64,000 bases of DNA from Dichetophora obliterata (lineage: Eukaryota > Arthropoda > Insecta > Diptera > Sciomyzidae), in contig OY986439.1 in the NCBI GenBank assembly GCA_963920525.1, positions 53,284,982 to 53,348,981 on the forward strand. The letters run 5' to 3'. The notes beneath the pieces are model-generated. The model did no database searches. It was not told where the DNA came from and saw only the letters and a list, made by a program, of their open reading frames with translations. The position numbers and the translations under genes were made by a program. The stretch's first letter is position 1; each line of letters opens with the position of its first letter. Below, one piece after another: positions 39,645 through 50,800 of this stretch.

Positions 39645-41566
39645 GTAAATTGCTTGTTATTTTTTATTAGTTTATCTAACAGTTACCATATTTGTTAGTA
39701 TAATTTCTTAACTTAAATATTGTTCTATTAAGTGTTTGTGTATGTATTTTACGTTTTTATTTATGGCTTTTGTATTTTTATTTAAATCTTTCTTAATTAT
39801 TTCTTAGTGCTGTCTTATTATATATGATTACGAATTCACTTCTAGTTAGAAAAACTTTCCTTGAATAATAAATAGTACATATAAGCAAACAATTTGTTAA
39901 TAATAATCCTTTACAAGATAGAATATAAAAATGTTCACAGACATTTTTAAGCCTTTACATTTTGTGTGCTTATTTATGCCAATTTAAAGCATAACACTTT
40001 TTAAACATAAATATTTTTCTGGCTGAAATGCACCTATACAAAAAGTTTAACACTTTTAGGATCAACATATTATTGTTTTTTAAATATGTAAACTTCACCT
40101 CGTTAAAAATTATCAAGATTGACAAATAATGGGCAAAAATTTCTAAGAATTGAGGTTTGTTGATTATAGGCCCGCTAATTATTAAAAGTTAATTATTAAA
40201 ATATAATTTGTTGAATTGACTTAAGAAATGTATTCTGGTTATAATGTCGTTTTTTATTATCTTGTTTCACTTTCAAAGCTACGTGTCAGTTTTCAGCTTA
40301 GAGATATCCGGTATTGATTGTGCTTTGTGAGTACCTAATTTATCTGTTTTTTTTCAAGTAATTCTTGAAGTAAAAAGTTTTTATCTCTTGCTGAGATTCT
40401 TTTAGAAATAGTTTTAACCGAAGAATCATAATTTTTTTATCTTTATATATATTACGTAAACGCAAATTTTGTCCGGCGTAGGGCTTTTTAAGTGCAGGTC
40501 CAATCTTAATAAATTTAGTATGGTTTAGTAGGTTTAGACCTGTAAATGTGCAAACTGGACTTTTTATTTCTTAAAATTTCTATTTTTTAGGTTATAGCGA
40601 GTTAAAGTTTGCATAGAATCGTTGTTATGTTGCTTTTTCTCTTCTTAATTTCAGCATTTGCCTAAAAATATGTGAGGTATTTAGCGCCACCTATCGACTA
40701 ATAGCTATGAAACTGTTATACTGACGCATAATCTTTTATAATTTCACAGCTATGAAACTATGAATTGGTATATTCAATATCAAAGTGATACTGGAATGAT
40801 TTCTTACAGTTGAAAAAAGATTTCTAAACTGTTGGTCAGGAAATTTTTTAATTTTTAAAAATTTACACAAAAATTTAATAAGAAATTTGAAACTTGTGTT
40901 GAAACATTTTCAACTAGAAATCAAGAAATGTTCTTACTCCTGTATATTTAAAATAAATTTGGGTATGAAATTAAATATGTATATTGGAAAAAGGCAAAAA
41001 TTAATTTCATTTCAATTTTGATTAGTCATTCAATAGCTTCAAATCAAATCTAGGAATGTTTGATTTTGGCGTTTTAACGCCACACGGGCTTACTAGTTTA
41101 ATATATTTTATTTAAACCAAAATACCGTTCATACGCATTGTTGTTTATATTAACCCAATAAGGACGATGATACCATATGGCATCACTAAGTCGAATGTCA
41201 CAAAACTAACGTATCACATAAAAATTAGTCAAAATCAAAATTAGGTCAAAATTAGCACATGAGTAAAAACATTGTCCCGTCTTTCAAGAGTTAATAAAAG
41301 CACTGTTTTTAAATTGAAGACTAAAATCTTAACGAAAAAGCTCTCCATATTGTAAAATAACCTTCAAAAAATAAAAAAAATTATAAAATAAATTTCCCAA
41401 AGTTTTTGCCAAATTTTCTATTTTCCAAATTATAGGCTTTATTTTATTTACATTATACAATCAATATAATATATTTGATATGATGTAAGTAATTTTAGTT
41501 GTCATATATAAATTGTGTAATTTTGTAACAAAATAGATCCCTTGCCTGAAGAATTAAGAATGAGTT
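39645..41566. other. AP-1gamma intron, nothing recognised
   Basis: AT-rich intron DNA with no protein-like frame and no repeat ends recognised. Confidence 0.4.
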
Positions 41567-41578
41567 CTACTTTTAACA

Positions 41579-41847
41579 AAAAAATTTAAATATAATGGCC
41601 ATTTCAAATGATCGAGAACTGGACCTACGAGTTTTATGCCAACTCCACACAGCTTATGTTCTCTAGAAACTTTATATGGCAATTTTTACTCTCTGAGGTT
41701 TGCCATTGTCTGTAGAGAGCTGGCAGCCGAACAGTGATATTAATTCAATTGAAAAAAAAAATTCTGTCTGAGCTGGGAGTTTAACCCGCGCTACCGCGGT
41801 TCTTAGCTTACGGACCACGCACTTTACCCAGTAGGCTATGGCCGCCA
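41579..41847 (-). mobile_element. SINE family 1 with exact 12-bp target duplication
   Basis: CTACTTTTAACA occurs at 41567-41578 and again at 41848-41859, exactly flanking the element. On the minus strand the head has TAGCCTACTGG, AGTGCGTGGTCCGTAAGC, a damaged B box GGTTAAACTCC, then the family body with AATTGAATTAAT, ACAATGGCAAACCTCAGAGA and GGTCCAGTTCTCGATCATTT. Relative to the 15.4 kb copy about 95 bases are missing before the AAATGGCC end. The duplication length is typical of LINE-mediated insertion. Confidence 0.9.
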
Positions 41848-42359
41848 CTACTTTTAACATGGTATTTGATAATGTACCGGTTTGTTCACGTTTCGAGTCT
41901 TATCATTATCAGAGTCTAAATGAAATGATAGTATTTGTTTTTTACTTTAAGTATACTTTACTTAATTTAAGTATTTGTTTTTACACATATGTGTACCAAC
42001 TTTAGTTGAAATTCATGCATACCTTACGTCACGCATCAGGAATATGCAAAAATACGGAAAAACTTGGATTAATTTTGATGTCTTGGATATTTCTAAACCT
42101 CTAATAATGGGCCCCTATCCACCCATTTGCCAAACATCAATATCATAGTGTAGACATATACTGAGATAAAGTATGTATGTTAAAGTGACACGTCCGTTTG
42201 TGTGATCCTTCCTGTGCTTAGTTTTATTTATCATAAATTCATCAATAGCTTTCAAATCGGACGTATTCAGTCTGTTTTGTTACTATTAAATGTGGCCATG
42301 CACCCACCTACGTGTTGGGCATATCGGTCGACTTAGAAATTTTGTAAATTTTTATTGAG

Positions 42360-42540
42360 TCTCTGCAGCTACACCAATTCCAGTTGTAATTCAGAAAAAT
42401 CAATTGAAATTCTGTAAAATAATTCTGTAAAATAAAAGCCCGACAACTTGAACAAATAAATAAATTTTTATTTATAAAAGATTAATTGTTATTCAGAAAA
42501 GGTCAATTGAAATTCAGAGATTTAATTTTAAATTCAGGTT
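42360..42540. repeat. AATTCAGAAA minisatellite fragment
   Basis: Units AATTCAGAAAAATCAATTGA and TTATTCAGAAAAGGTCAATT match the repeat at 29.8 kb in the same orientation; only a few units remain. Confidence 0.6.
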
Positions 42541-43420
42541 GCACTCTACTTGGTCTTTCCAACGGAGATGCGGTCGTCCTCTTCTTCGAATATATTCTTC
42601 ACTGGAGCATTTAACATCAGAGCATCGAACTTTCGTGCGCTTGGCTATGTCGATGTCAGCGTACAGTTAGTACAGTTCATCATTCCACCGTATTGGGTAC
42701 TCGCCAGTGACGCAGATTGGTCCGTAAATCTTCCAAAGAATCTTTCTCTTGAATAATCCTAAAGTCCTTTCATCTGAACTGCTCAGCGTCCAGGTTTGTG
42801 ATGCATAAAGTAGGACGGGCATGATGAGCGATTTATAGACCGTGATTTTCGTTCGTCGAGAGAGGGTTCTGCTTCTCCATAGCCTACTGAGCCCAAAGTA
42901 ACACCTGTTAGCAAGAGTTTCCCTTCGTTTGACCTCAATGCTGATATCGTTGCTGGAGTGAATACGGGATCCGAGATAGACGAAGTCCTTCACAACCTCC
43001 AAGGAGGTATTGTCAACTGTAACGTGGGTTCCAAGACGCTGGGACTGTTTGTTTGTTGACACCAAGTACTTCGTCTTATCTGCATTCACTGCAAGACCCA
43101 TTCGACTTGAGTCTCTTTTTTTAATCTGGAGAGTGCTGCACTGATTTCGCGCTTATTGTGTCGATATCATCAGTATACGCAGGCAGCATAACACTCTTTT
43201 AGAATATTGTGCAACTACGTCTTAGATCAGCAGCTTGGATGATCTCCATCATCAGGTTGAAAAAATCGCACGATAAGGAATCGCCTTGTCTAAAACCTCA
43301 TTTGGTAACAAATGGTGGAGAGAAATCCTTCCCGATTTTAACTGCGCTGCTGGTGTTGCTCACCATGTTTTGGAGCGCCGCTCTGCATTTATATGTATCT
43401 CACTTTTCGCCTTGCTCGAA
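42535..43420 (-). pseudogene. LINE reverse transcriptase relic
   Basis: On the minus strand, frames between 43340 and 43100 read GFRQGDSLSCDFFNLMMEII and VMLPAYTDDIDTI (the usual YADD has become YTDD). The single frame 43101-42667 then reads MGLAVNADKTKYLV, FVYLGSRIHS, RRETLANRCYFGLSRLW and LIMPVLLYASQTWTL; near 42570 RRRGRPHLRWKDQVE closes the ORF. This is the C-terminal part of a LINE polyprotein, most like RTE-type elements by the YLGSxI and LYxSxTWTL pattern. Stops and frameshifts make it dead. Confidence 0.75.
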
Positions 43421-43424
43421 GCTC

Positions 43425-43855
43425 ATCCGTTTTTTTTTTGTTGCTCTGTGGTAGCTGAGCACGAAGAGAAAGAGAAAAATAGAGAGCAACATGGAGTTTA
43501 TTGAAACTCTCGCAACACAAACGAGTCAAAAGACAAGGAATAAGCAATGAGTGGCAGCTGGGATGATTTCTTAAAAAACTTAATACCTTAAATAAATAAA
43601 CTTATTATTAAGATTTCGAAAGAAAAATACCCCTTAATAAATCTGTAGCACAAATATATTTAAACATTTTTTTAATAAAAATCGGCCCAGTACTTTTGGA
43701 GTAAAGTCGTAATTTAAAATATTCACTTCTGTTTTATATAATAGTATAGAAGTAAAAATAAAATACATAGTACTTCATTCCAAAATCCAACTAAAAATCT
43801 TTTTTCACAAGTTTTGGCAAAAAGAGATGTGCGTACAAACAAATGTCTACCACTG
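43425..43855. other. Intron sequence, nothing recognised
   Basis: No repeat ends found. An ATG frame at about 43544 (MSGSWDDFLKN) ends in a stop after 14 codons and has no donor site. Confidence 0.4.
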
Positions 43856-43859
43856 TATT

Positions 43860-44265
43860 TCCATAATTTTTACCATTAACACTACCTTTACCATTGTTAC
43901 CACTATTACCATTACTATAAAGCATTAACTAATTCTTTCTGAACTTTAATTGATCTCTTCTTAATTTTAATTGATCTTTACTCCGTTTCTAATGATATTT
44001 TCTTAATTTATTTTCTTTAAAATTACAATTTATTCTGATTTTCAATTGATATATTTTTAATTTTAAATAGAATTCTAAATTTTAATTGATCTATTCTGAA
44101 TTTCAAATGGAGTTTCTGAATTTAAATTAATCTTCTCTGAATTTTCATTGAAATATTTTAAATTTCAACTGATGTATTCTGAATTTCAACACAACTTTTC
44201 TGAATTCCAATAGAGCATTTCTAAATTTCAATTGATCTTTTCTAAATTACAATTGGAAATGGTGT
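43860..44265. repeat. Inverted copy of the composite minisatellite
   Basis: (ATTACC)n at 43865-43920 followed by about a dozen units with TCTGAATTTCAATTGATC is the reverse complement of the block at 29815-30310, in matching order. Confidence 0.75.
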
Positions 44266-44861
44266 AGTAACTTTTCAAAATTTTTTAGCTTCTATTTTTT
44301 TCTGAAATTTTTAAAATGGTAGGCTTAGATACCATCTATGATCACTTTTAGTGTAAGTGAGGACCCAAGTAATTCAATAAAGGAATTAAAAGTTTAACAA
44401 TGCGTTGCTGTAAATTATGCAGCACTAAAATACATTTTCTGCTATTTTGGTTTGAGTTAGAATCCAAAGGTTTTGTCCTAGAATAAGAATTAAAAACAAA
44501 AGTTTTCCCTTCATTTTTTTTCTTTCCTTCCTAATATCTTACAATGATAGTTATCTGAAACACTTAAGTTATTAATTATAGCAGTTTTATTTTCTTAACA
44601 ATTTCATTTTTTAACATTTACATAGACTATTTTTTAGTTTTATCTTATACATTCTTAAATTTAATTTGTCTTTATTTAGTTTTATTTTATTATAACATCT
44701 ATTTTTATTATGCTAAAAGTGAACTTCTAAAATGTCTACTAATAAAAATAATTTTCTCTCCAAAATGTTTCATGTTTGAATTAATTATATCAACTGCATG
44801 GCACTAAAAAAATCATTCTGTGACCTTTCCGCTGTTTTGTTGCCGTTTGTTCCTTTTGCAG

Positions 44862-47800
44862 ATTTAATCCAGCATTTAATATGGCGACGATACGCCAAGC
44901 ATTTTCAGAAGCCGTTGAACGAGGTATGTTCTATAAATCTAGCTAAAACAGAGTTCTAAAAATATTTGTACAAACAACGCCATCGTTAATTTAAACTTTT
45001 TCTTACACTAATCTTTGTTTTTCTTCTACTTCTTATATTTCATATGCATGATAGTGAGAATGCCGACACCCACACGTCTGCGAGATCTCATACGACAAAT
45101 ACGCGCCGCTAGAACTGCCGCTGAGGAACGGGCTGTTGTCAACAAGGAATGCGCCTACATTCGCAGCACTTTTCGTGAGGAGGATTCAGTTTGGCGGTTA
45201 GTTGCTTCGAATCTTTGAATCTTTGTGCAGTTTATTGACATTAAAATCTTTATTGAACTTACACGTTCTAGATGCCGCAATATTGCCAAATTGCTGTACA
45301 TACACATGCTTGGTTATCCGGCACATTTTGGCCAATTGGAGTGCCTTAAGCTAACAGCTAGCACGCGTTTTACCGACAAACGTATTGGCTATTTGGGTGC
45401 CATGTTGTTGCTGGATGAACGTCAGGATGTGCATCTTTTAATAACAAACTGTTTGAAGAAGTAAGTTAGGCCTTTGAACTAATTGATTACTGAGAATTGC
45501 TTTAATTTAGATAAATTTTTCTTCTCACTTGCAGCGATTTAAATAGTTCAACGCAGTTTGTTGTGGGCTTGGCTTTGTGCACTTTAGGCGCGATAGCATC
45601 GCCGGAAATGGCACGTGATTTGGCCAGCGAGGTAGAGCGTCTTATGAAATCTCCAAATACGTATATACGTAAAAAGGCTACGTTATGCGCTTTTCGCGTT
45701 ATACGTCGCGTGCCTGAGTTAATGGAAATATTTTTACCAGCAACACGTTCGTTGTTGAGCGAAAAGAATCATGGTGAGTGTGCCAACGCGATACCAAAAA
45801 CGCACAAATAAAGCCATTTAAGATGTTTGTGTTCATAAATAAATATAATATAAATGAAGCAAAATTTTCTGTGCAATTTTATGCACTTTTCTGATACAAT
45901 TACTATTTTTTTTTTTTAGTTTTTAATAAAGAGAGAGATATGAAAATTGCAAAAACATGTATATCATAACGGAAAATTGCTGTTTTCGTATTTTTTTTAT
46001 ACTTTAATTACATTAATTTCAACTATTTCTGCAGTTTTTAAAAGATAAACTAAAAATAACGTTGCATTAATAATTATTTATGTTTTTGGTGCTTGAGACA
46101 ATAAGTGTCGGCAAAAATTTGTCGGCCTTTGTAGTCTAGTGGAGACTGCGCTAGACTATCAACCCAGAGGTTCGAATCTGGGTTCGGGCATGGTTCTTTT
46201 CACTTTCTTTGTTCTTTCTACGTCACGTCTAAATTGTGGAATTAAAGGATAGGAACAACTAAGGGCTGGGAATGCTTGCCGAGGTTCCCTAAATTTCCCT
46301 AAAGTTAATGCTAAATTCACACTGAGAGAGCTAAATGCGCATTTAGAGCATTTATTCTATATATTTGTCCCTGTTTCTCCTACAATGAGTAAATGTGTAT
46401 TTCGTAAATGCTCATTTAGCTCTCAGTGTGAATATAGCCTTGGTTAAAAGCAATTCAAATTGTTTTGCCTAATCAATAATTCACGTATGGTTCCAATCAA
46501 TTCCTCTAAATAAATATATCCCTTTCCTTTCGGATCAAAGACCAAACCTTGTTTGTATAAGTCGCATGCCTTGGTTCTTTGATCTTTAAAAAAAAATAAA
46601 TAATAATTGTTCGCATAAATTATAATTATAAACTCTCTCTTATTTTAGGTATTCTCATTACTGGCGTTACGCTTATCACGGAGATGTGCGAGAACAGCGC
46701 TGACACTTTGCTGCACTTTAAGAAAGTAAGTTTTGTAGACAAATAGTAGCTAAGATCTGTGAAATGTTTTTCACCCAAGTCAAAGTCCAAACACCACAGT
46801 TTATTTAAGAAAATAAAACACATACTTCAGCTTCTAAGCATATGTTTCTCAAAACTGTAAAAAACACAGTTAAGCTATTCTCTTGTTAATACCAAACAAC
46901 TAAATAAAACTATTTAAAAAATATTTCAAGCTTAAATATTAAAAAAATGCAAATATTTAAAATTTATTTAACTTAATCACTCATCACTGCTTACAATCAT
47001 TAAGTTTGAAAAAAAACATACAAATAATTTCAGCTGCATTGATGATGTTGATTAAGTTTACTTTAAAAACATGCATTGTTGACATAAAATATGCTAATTT
47101 TTTCCCTTTTTCTCGTGTTTCGTTTTGTTGTTTGTCTTTTTTTTAACTATTATTTTATATATATTTATTTGTTTGTTTACGTTTTTGCCTTTATCATTCT
47201 GTATTCGAATTATATTTTTTGTTTTTTTAACTTGATACACATCCACACACAAAAATGCAAACATTTTGTATGTTGCTTGCCAGGATAGCGGAAATCGAGA
47301 GGTATGATTGACAAAGTTTGCTCCCTCATGTCTTCTGTAAAACTTTGTGTTTGTGCACACATTTTAATTTTGTTGTTGTTTTGTTCCTTTAGTAGCCGTG
47401 TTTGATTTATAGTGTAGCAGTGTTTATTATTCATATATATATATATATATGTATATACCATATGTAAGTTGTTCATGAATTGATTATATTGACACTTGTT
47501 AGTAAAACGTTGTCATTTATTTTTGTTTGGATTTTTCATTTCTCTTTACATCTCTGCAAACTCTCACACTCTATGCTTAAACTAGGAATTGCACTCTACA
47601 CTTTTTTGACGAGTTCTTAAAATTCACTCAAAGAGGCGCTGTCAGTTTTTAAAAAAATAAACGTTTGGATTTAAATTTTTTTAATTAATTTATAAACCTT
47701 ATCTTTTCGGATAGTAAAAATTAAACTGAGAAAACATGCCTTAGTTGGTGTTCGAACTTGAGTTCTCTGTCACACAAATCCGCTCAATTTATCCACTCGA

Positions 47801-50800
47801 CAATTTAAATTCTTGCAAATACATTAAGGCTGTTCACAATCCTGTGCAAATGATCTTGCATCATAACGTTTGCGAAATAGTTGAGTATATTTTTACTCAT
47901 AAATCCATAGTTTATATTAACTAAACATATGCAATACTTAATTGCAAACTGACAGCTGATATTGAATAAAAGTAAAGGCGAAAAAACTGATATGGAAGAT
48001 AAACAAATATAAAAACGAATTAATTGTGCCTTAAAGCTTTCTTTTGATATACAATTGGTTTAAGCAAAATTTTCAGGAGAAAATAATTTTGCTTTACATC
48101 AATCTGCTGTGAATTTCATGTTTTGCAACAAATGTAGCAGAGTAAACTAAAAAATACCGTTTCACAATTAATATAGGAAATTTTTACAATTGCAGAAATT
48201 TGCAATCTTAAGATTACTAATGACATGGTGAAACAATTGTCTAGTCCGCTGGTGGTTGGCTCTGTAAAAAATTTTATTATTGTAGCAACATATTACTCTT
48301 CATGAACATAAAGCTCAAAAATTTAATTTTTTAAAAATATGTTTTAATGACAAAAATGTATAAATTTAGATTCGAAAATTAATCTTTTACGAATATCGCA
48401 AACGATCTTTCAATTTACTGAAAAAAATGTTTGAAATATTTTTTTTGAAATCTTATCTATACAAGGACACAACACAAGGAAACTAAAGTTCTTATAAACT
48501 AAAGATGTTATAAAAGAATAAAATGTAAACCCAAAAACGCTCGCATAGCTGTTTTTTCGCCTAACCTTTGATGGTTTGTGGTTACCTAAATTTCTTGGTT
48601 TAAAGCTATGTATTAAAAAAATGCTCGAAAATTAAATGTTGAGCGATTAAAAAATGTGACAGCGCCGCTTTAGCGACAATTTTTTTTATCTATTTTTAGA
48701 CTCTAGCAACATTTAACAGGCAAAACGATGTCTATGTATCTACGTTTTTCAAAGTTTTTAGCATTTAATTTGTATGCAAAAATTTATTGTTTCATTCCAC
48801 CACTCTCAACAATCAACTCTAATCGCATCAACTCTTCCCACAGATTGTGCCAAATTTAGTGCGAATTCTTAAAAATCTTATCTTGGGCGGCTATTCACCA
48901 GAGCACGATGTCAGCGGGGTTAGTGATCCATTTTTGCAAGTAAAAATCTTACGTCTACTACGCATACTCGGACACAATGATCCAGACGCTTCGGAAGCGA
49001 TGAATGATATTTTGGCACAGGTTGCCACAAACACGGAGACCAGTAAAAATGTGGGCAATACAATATTGTACGAGACAGTGCTCTCGATTATGGATATACG
49101 GTACGTACATTTTACCCTCTAGCCCTCATCGTTAATTATATTTAATGAAATTGTTTTCCTATTTAATGAAAATCTCTTAGCTCGGAAGGTGGCTTGCGCG
49201 TGCTTGCTGTCAATATATTAGGACGTTTTCTATTAAATTCTGACAAAAATATACGCTACGTTGCGTTAAACACACTGTTGCGCACAGTGCATGCTGATAC
49301 TTCGGCAGTGCAACGTCATCGCACCACTATCTTGGAGTGCCTCAAGGATCCCGATGTTTCGATACGTCGTCGTGCTATGGAACTTTCATTCGCTCTCATC
49401 AATGCACAAAATATACGCACGATGACAAAGGAATTGTTGCTTTTCTTAGAAAAAGCTGATGCTGAATTTAAGGGTCAGTGTAGTTCGGGCATGATTTTGG
49501 CTGCAGAACGCTATTCGCCTACACCTCGATGGCATTTGGACACCCAGTTGAGTGTTTTAATTGCGGTAAGAAAATGAATAAGTGAAAGTTGCAAATAGTA
49601 ATAATATATTGACTAAATTATTATGAGTTATAAGTTTTTAATATGAATTATGCTCGTAAAAAGATCCCTTTTCCGCTTATCGAAACAGATTTAAGGTACA
49701 CATATATCCAAAACAATAAGTAAATACCCTTATTTAAAGTAAACACTTGCACGTTATTTCTTTATAATTTATATTTTTTATTAGTTATCTCTTTCAAAAA
49801 ATATAACAATAATAAACTCCAGCAAATTATTAAATTAAATATCTATACAAAAACGTGTCAATGCATATGGTGTGAATGGTTACTTTGCTCGATGGGTCAC
49901 GAGTTTCCTCAAGGACACAACTATTTGTGTCGTAGTTGACGTTATTTCTTCCGAAGAGCTCGCCATCAACGCAGGAGTACCGCAGGGTTCGATTCTATCG
50001 TCAACCTTGTTTCTGATTTTTATCAACAATCTTCTGTCGTTGACACATAACATTCATTTGCAGACGACAGCAACATTTGCCATTCATACTTATTCAAAAA
50101 CACCCAAGCTCTAGGGAGATTGAGAGGAAGAGACAAAATATGAATGACACACTCCTTAATGATCTACAAAAAACCTTCTGACGTTCTGGTCAAATAGATC
50201 CAATCTTATCTACGTTGGAATGATCATATTCTTGATGTGTCGAAAGAAGCGGCCAAGTGCCTAGGTTTTTTAAATTTTTTAAAAATATTTCACTTCAACT
50301 ACACCTCATATATTAATTAGGCCGAAAATTTGGACCAAATTCAACGTCGTGCAATAAATTTTATAGGGGATAAAAATATTCCATCCTCGCTTCTGTATAG
50401 ATACTACCATGGAAAGTGTTCAAGGGAGATACAAGGCCTGACGTCATCAGCTCGTGTGTTTCCCAGGACCACTCGGGCAGCTATGTAAGCCCATCCCTTT
50501 AAAATCGCCCCGATGCCCAACAGAACCTAGCATTACCGAGATAATTCGTTTTTTAGTCGCACAGTAAAGTTGTGAAATAGTCTCCCTGCGAGCATGTTTC
50601 CTGGCAGATTTGAGCTGTGCAAATTTAAAACAAATCTTCACCGACACTACTTCATCTAACCACCCTCCAAATAACTATCACTCATTTTCCGAATTAACAC
50701 AATGCTAACACATTTATAGGGTGCATCGCCTGAGCGTTGGTTCAGTCTAAGAAAAAAACTAGTAAGGAATTAACTTTCTCCCTCCTAACCTATGAAAGGA

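Larger units (their letters stand above)
45774..46648. other. AP-1gamma intron with SINE-like and MITE insertions
   Basis: Holds a tRNA-like head at about 46121-46200 and a short inverted-repeat element at about 46314-46434, both listed separately. The rest is AT-rich intron. Confidence 0.5.

Noticed and set aside
41672..41860. Minus-strand 62-codon frame
   Set aside because: It lies wholly within a SINE copy and is non-coding repeat sequence.
43544..43590. MSGSWDDFLKN as a third alternative first exon of AP-1gamma
   Set aside because: It has a plausible ATG, but the frame ends in a stop after 14 codons and there is no GT donor in the needed phase.
46121..46200. Functional tRNA gene
   Set aside because: A and B boxes and the T stem are good, but the anticodon stem and acceptor do not pair; SINE or pseudogene is more likely.
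49860..50114. Functional reverse transcriptase gene
   Set aside because: The open piece is short, the catalytic FADD box has decayed, and downstream homology is split over several frames.
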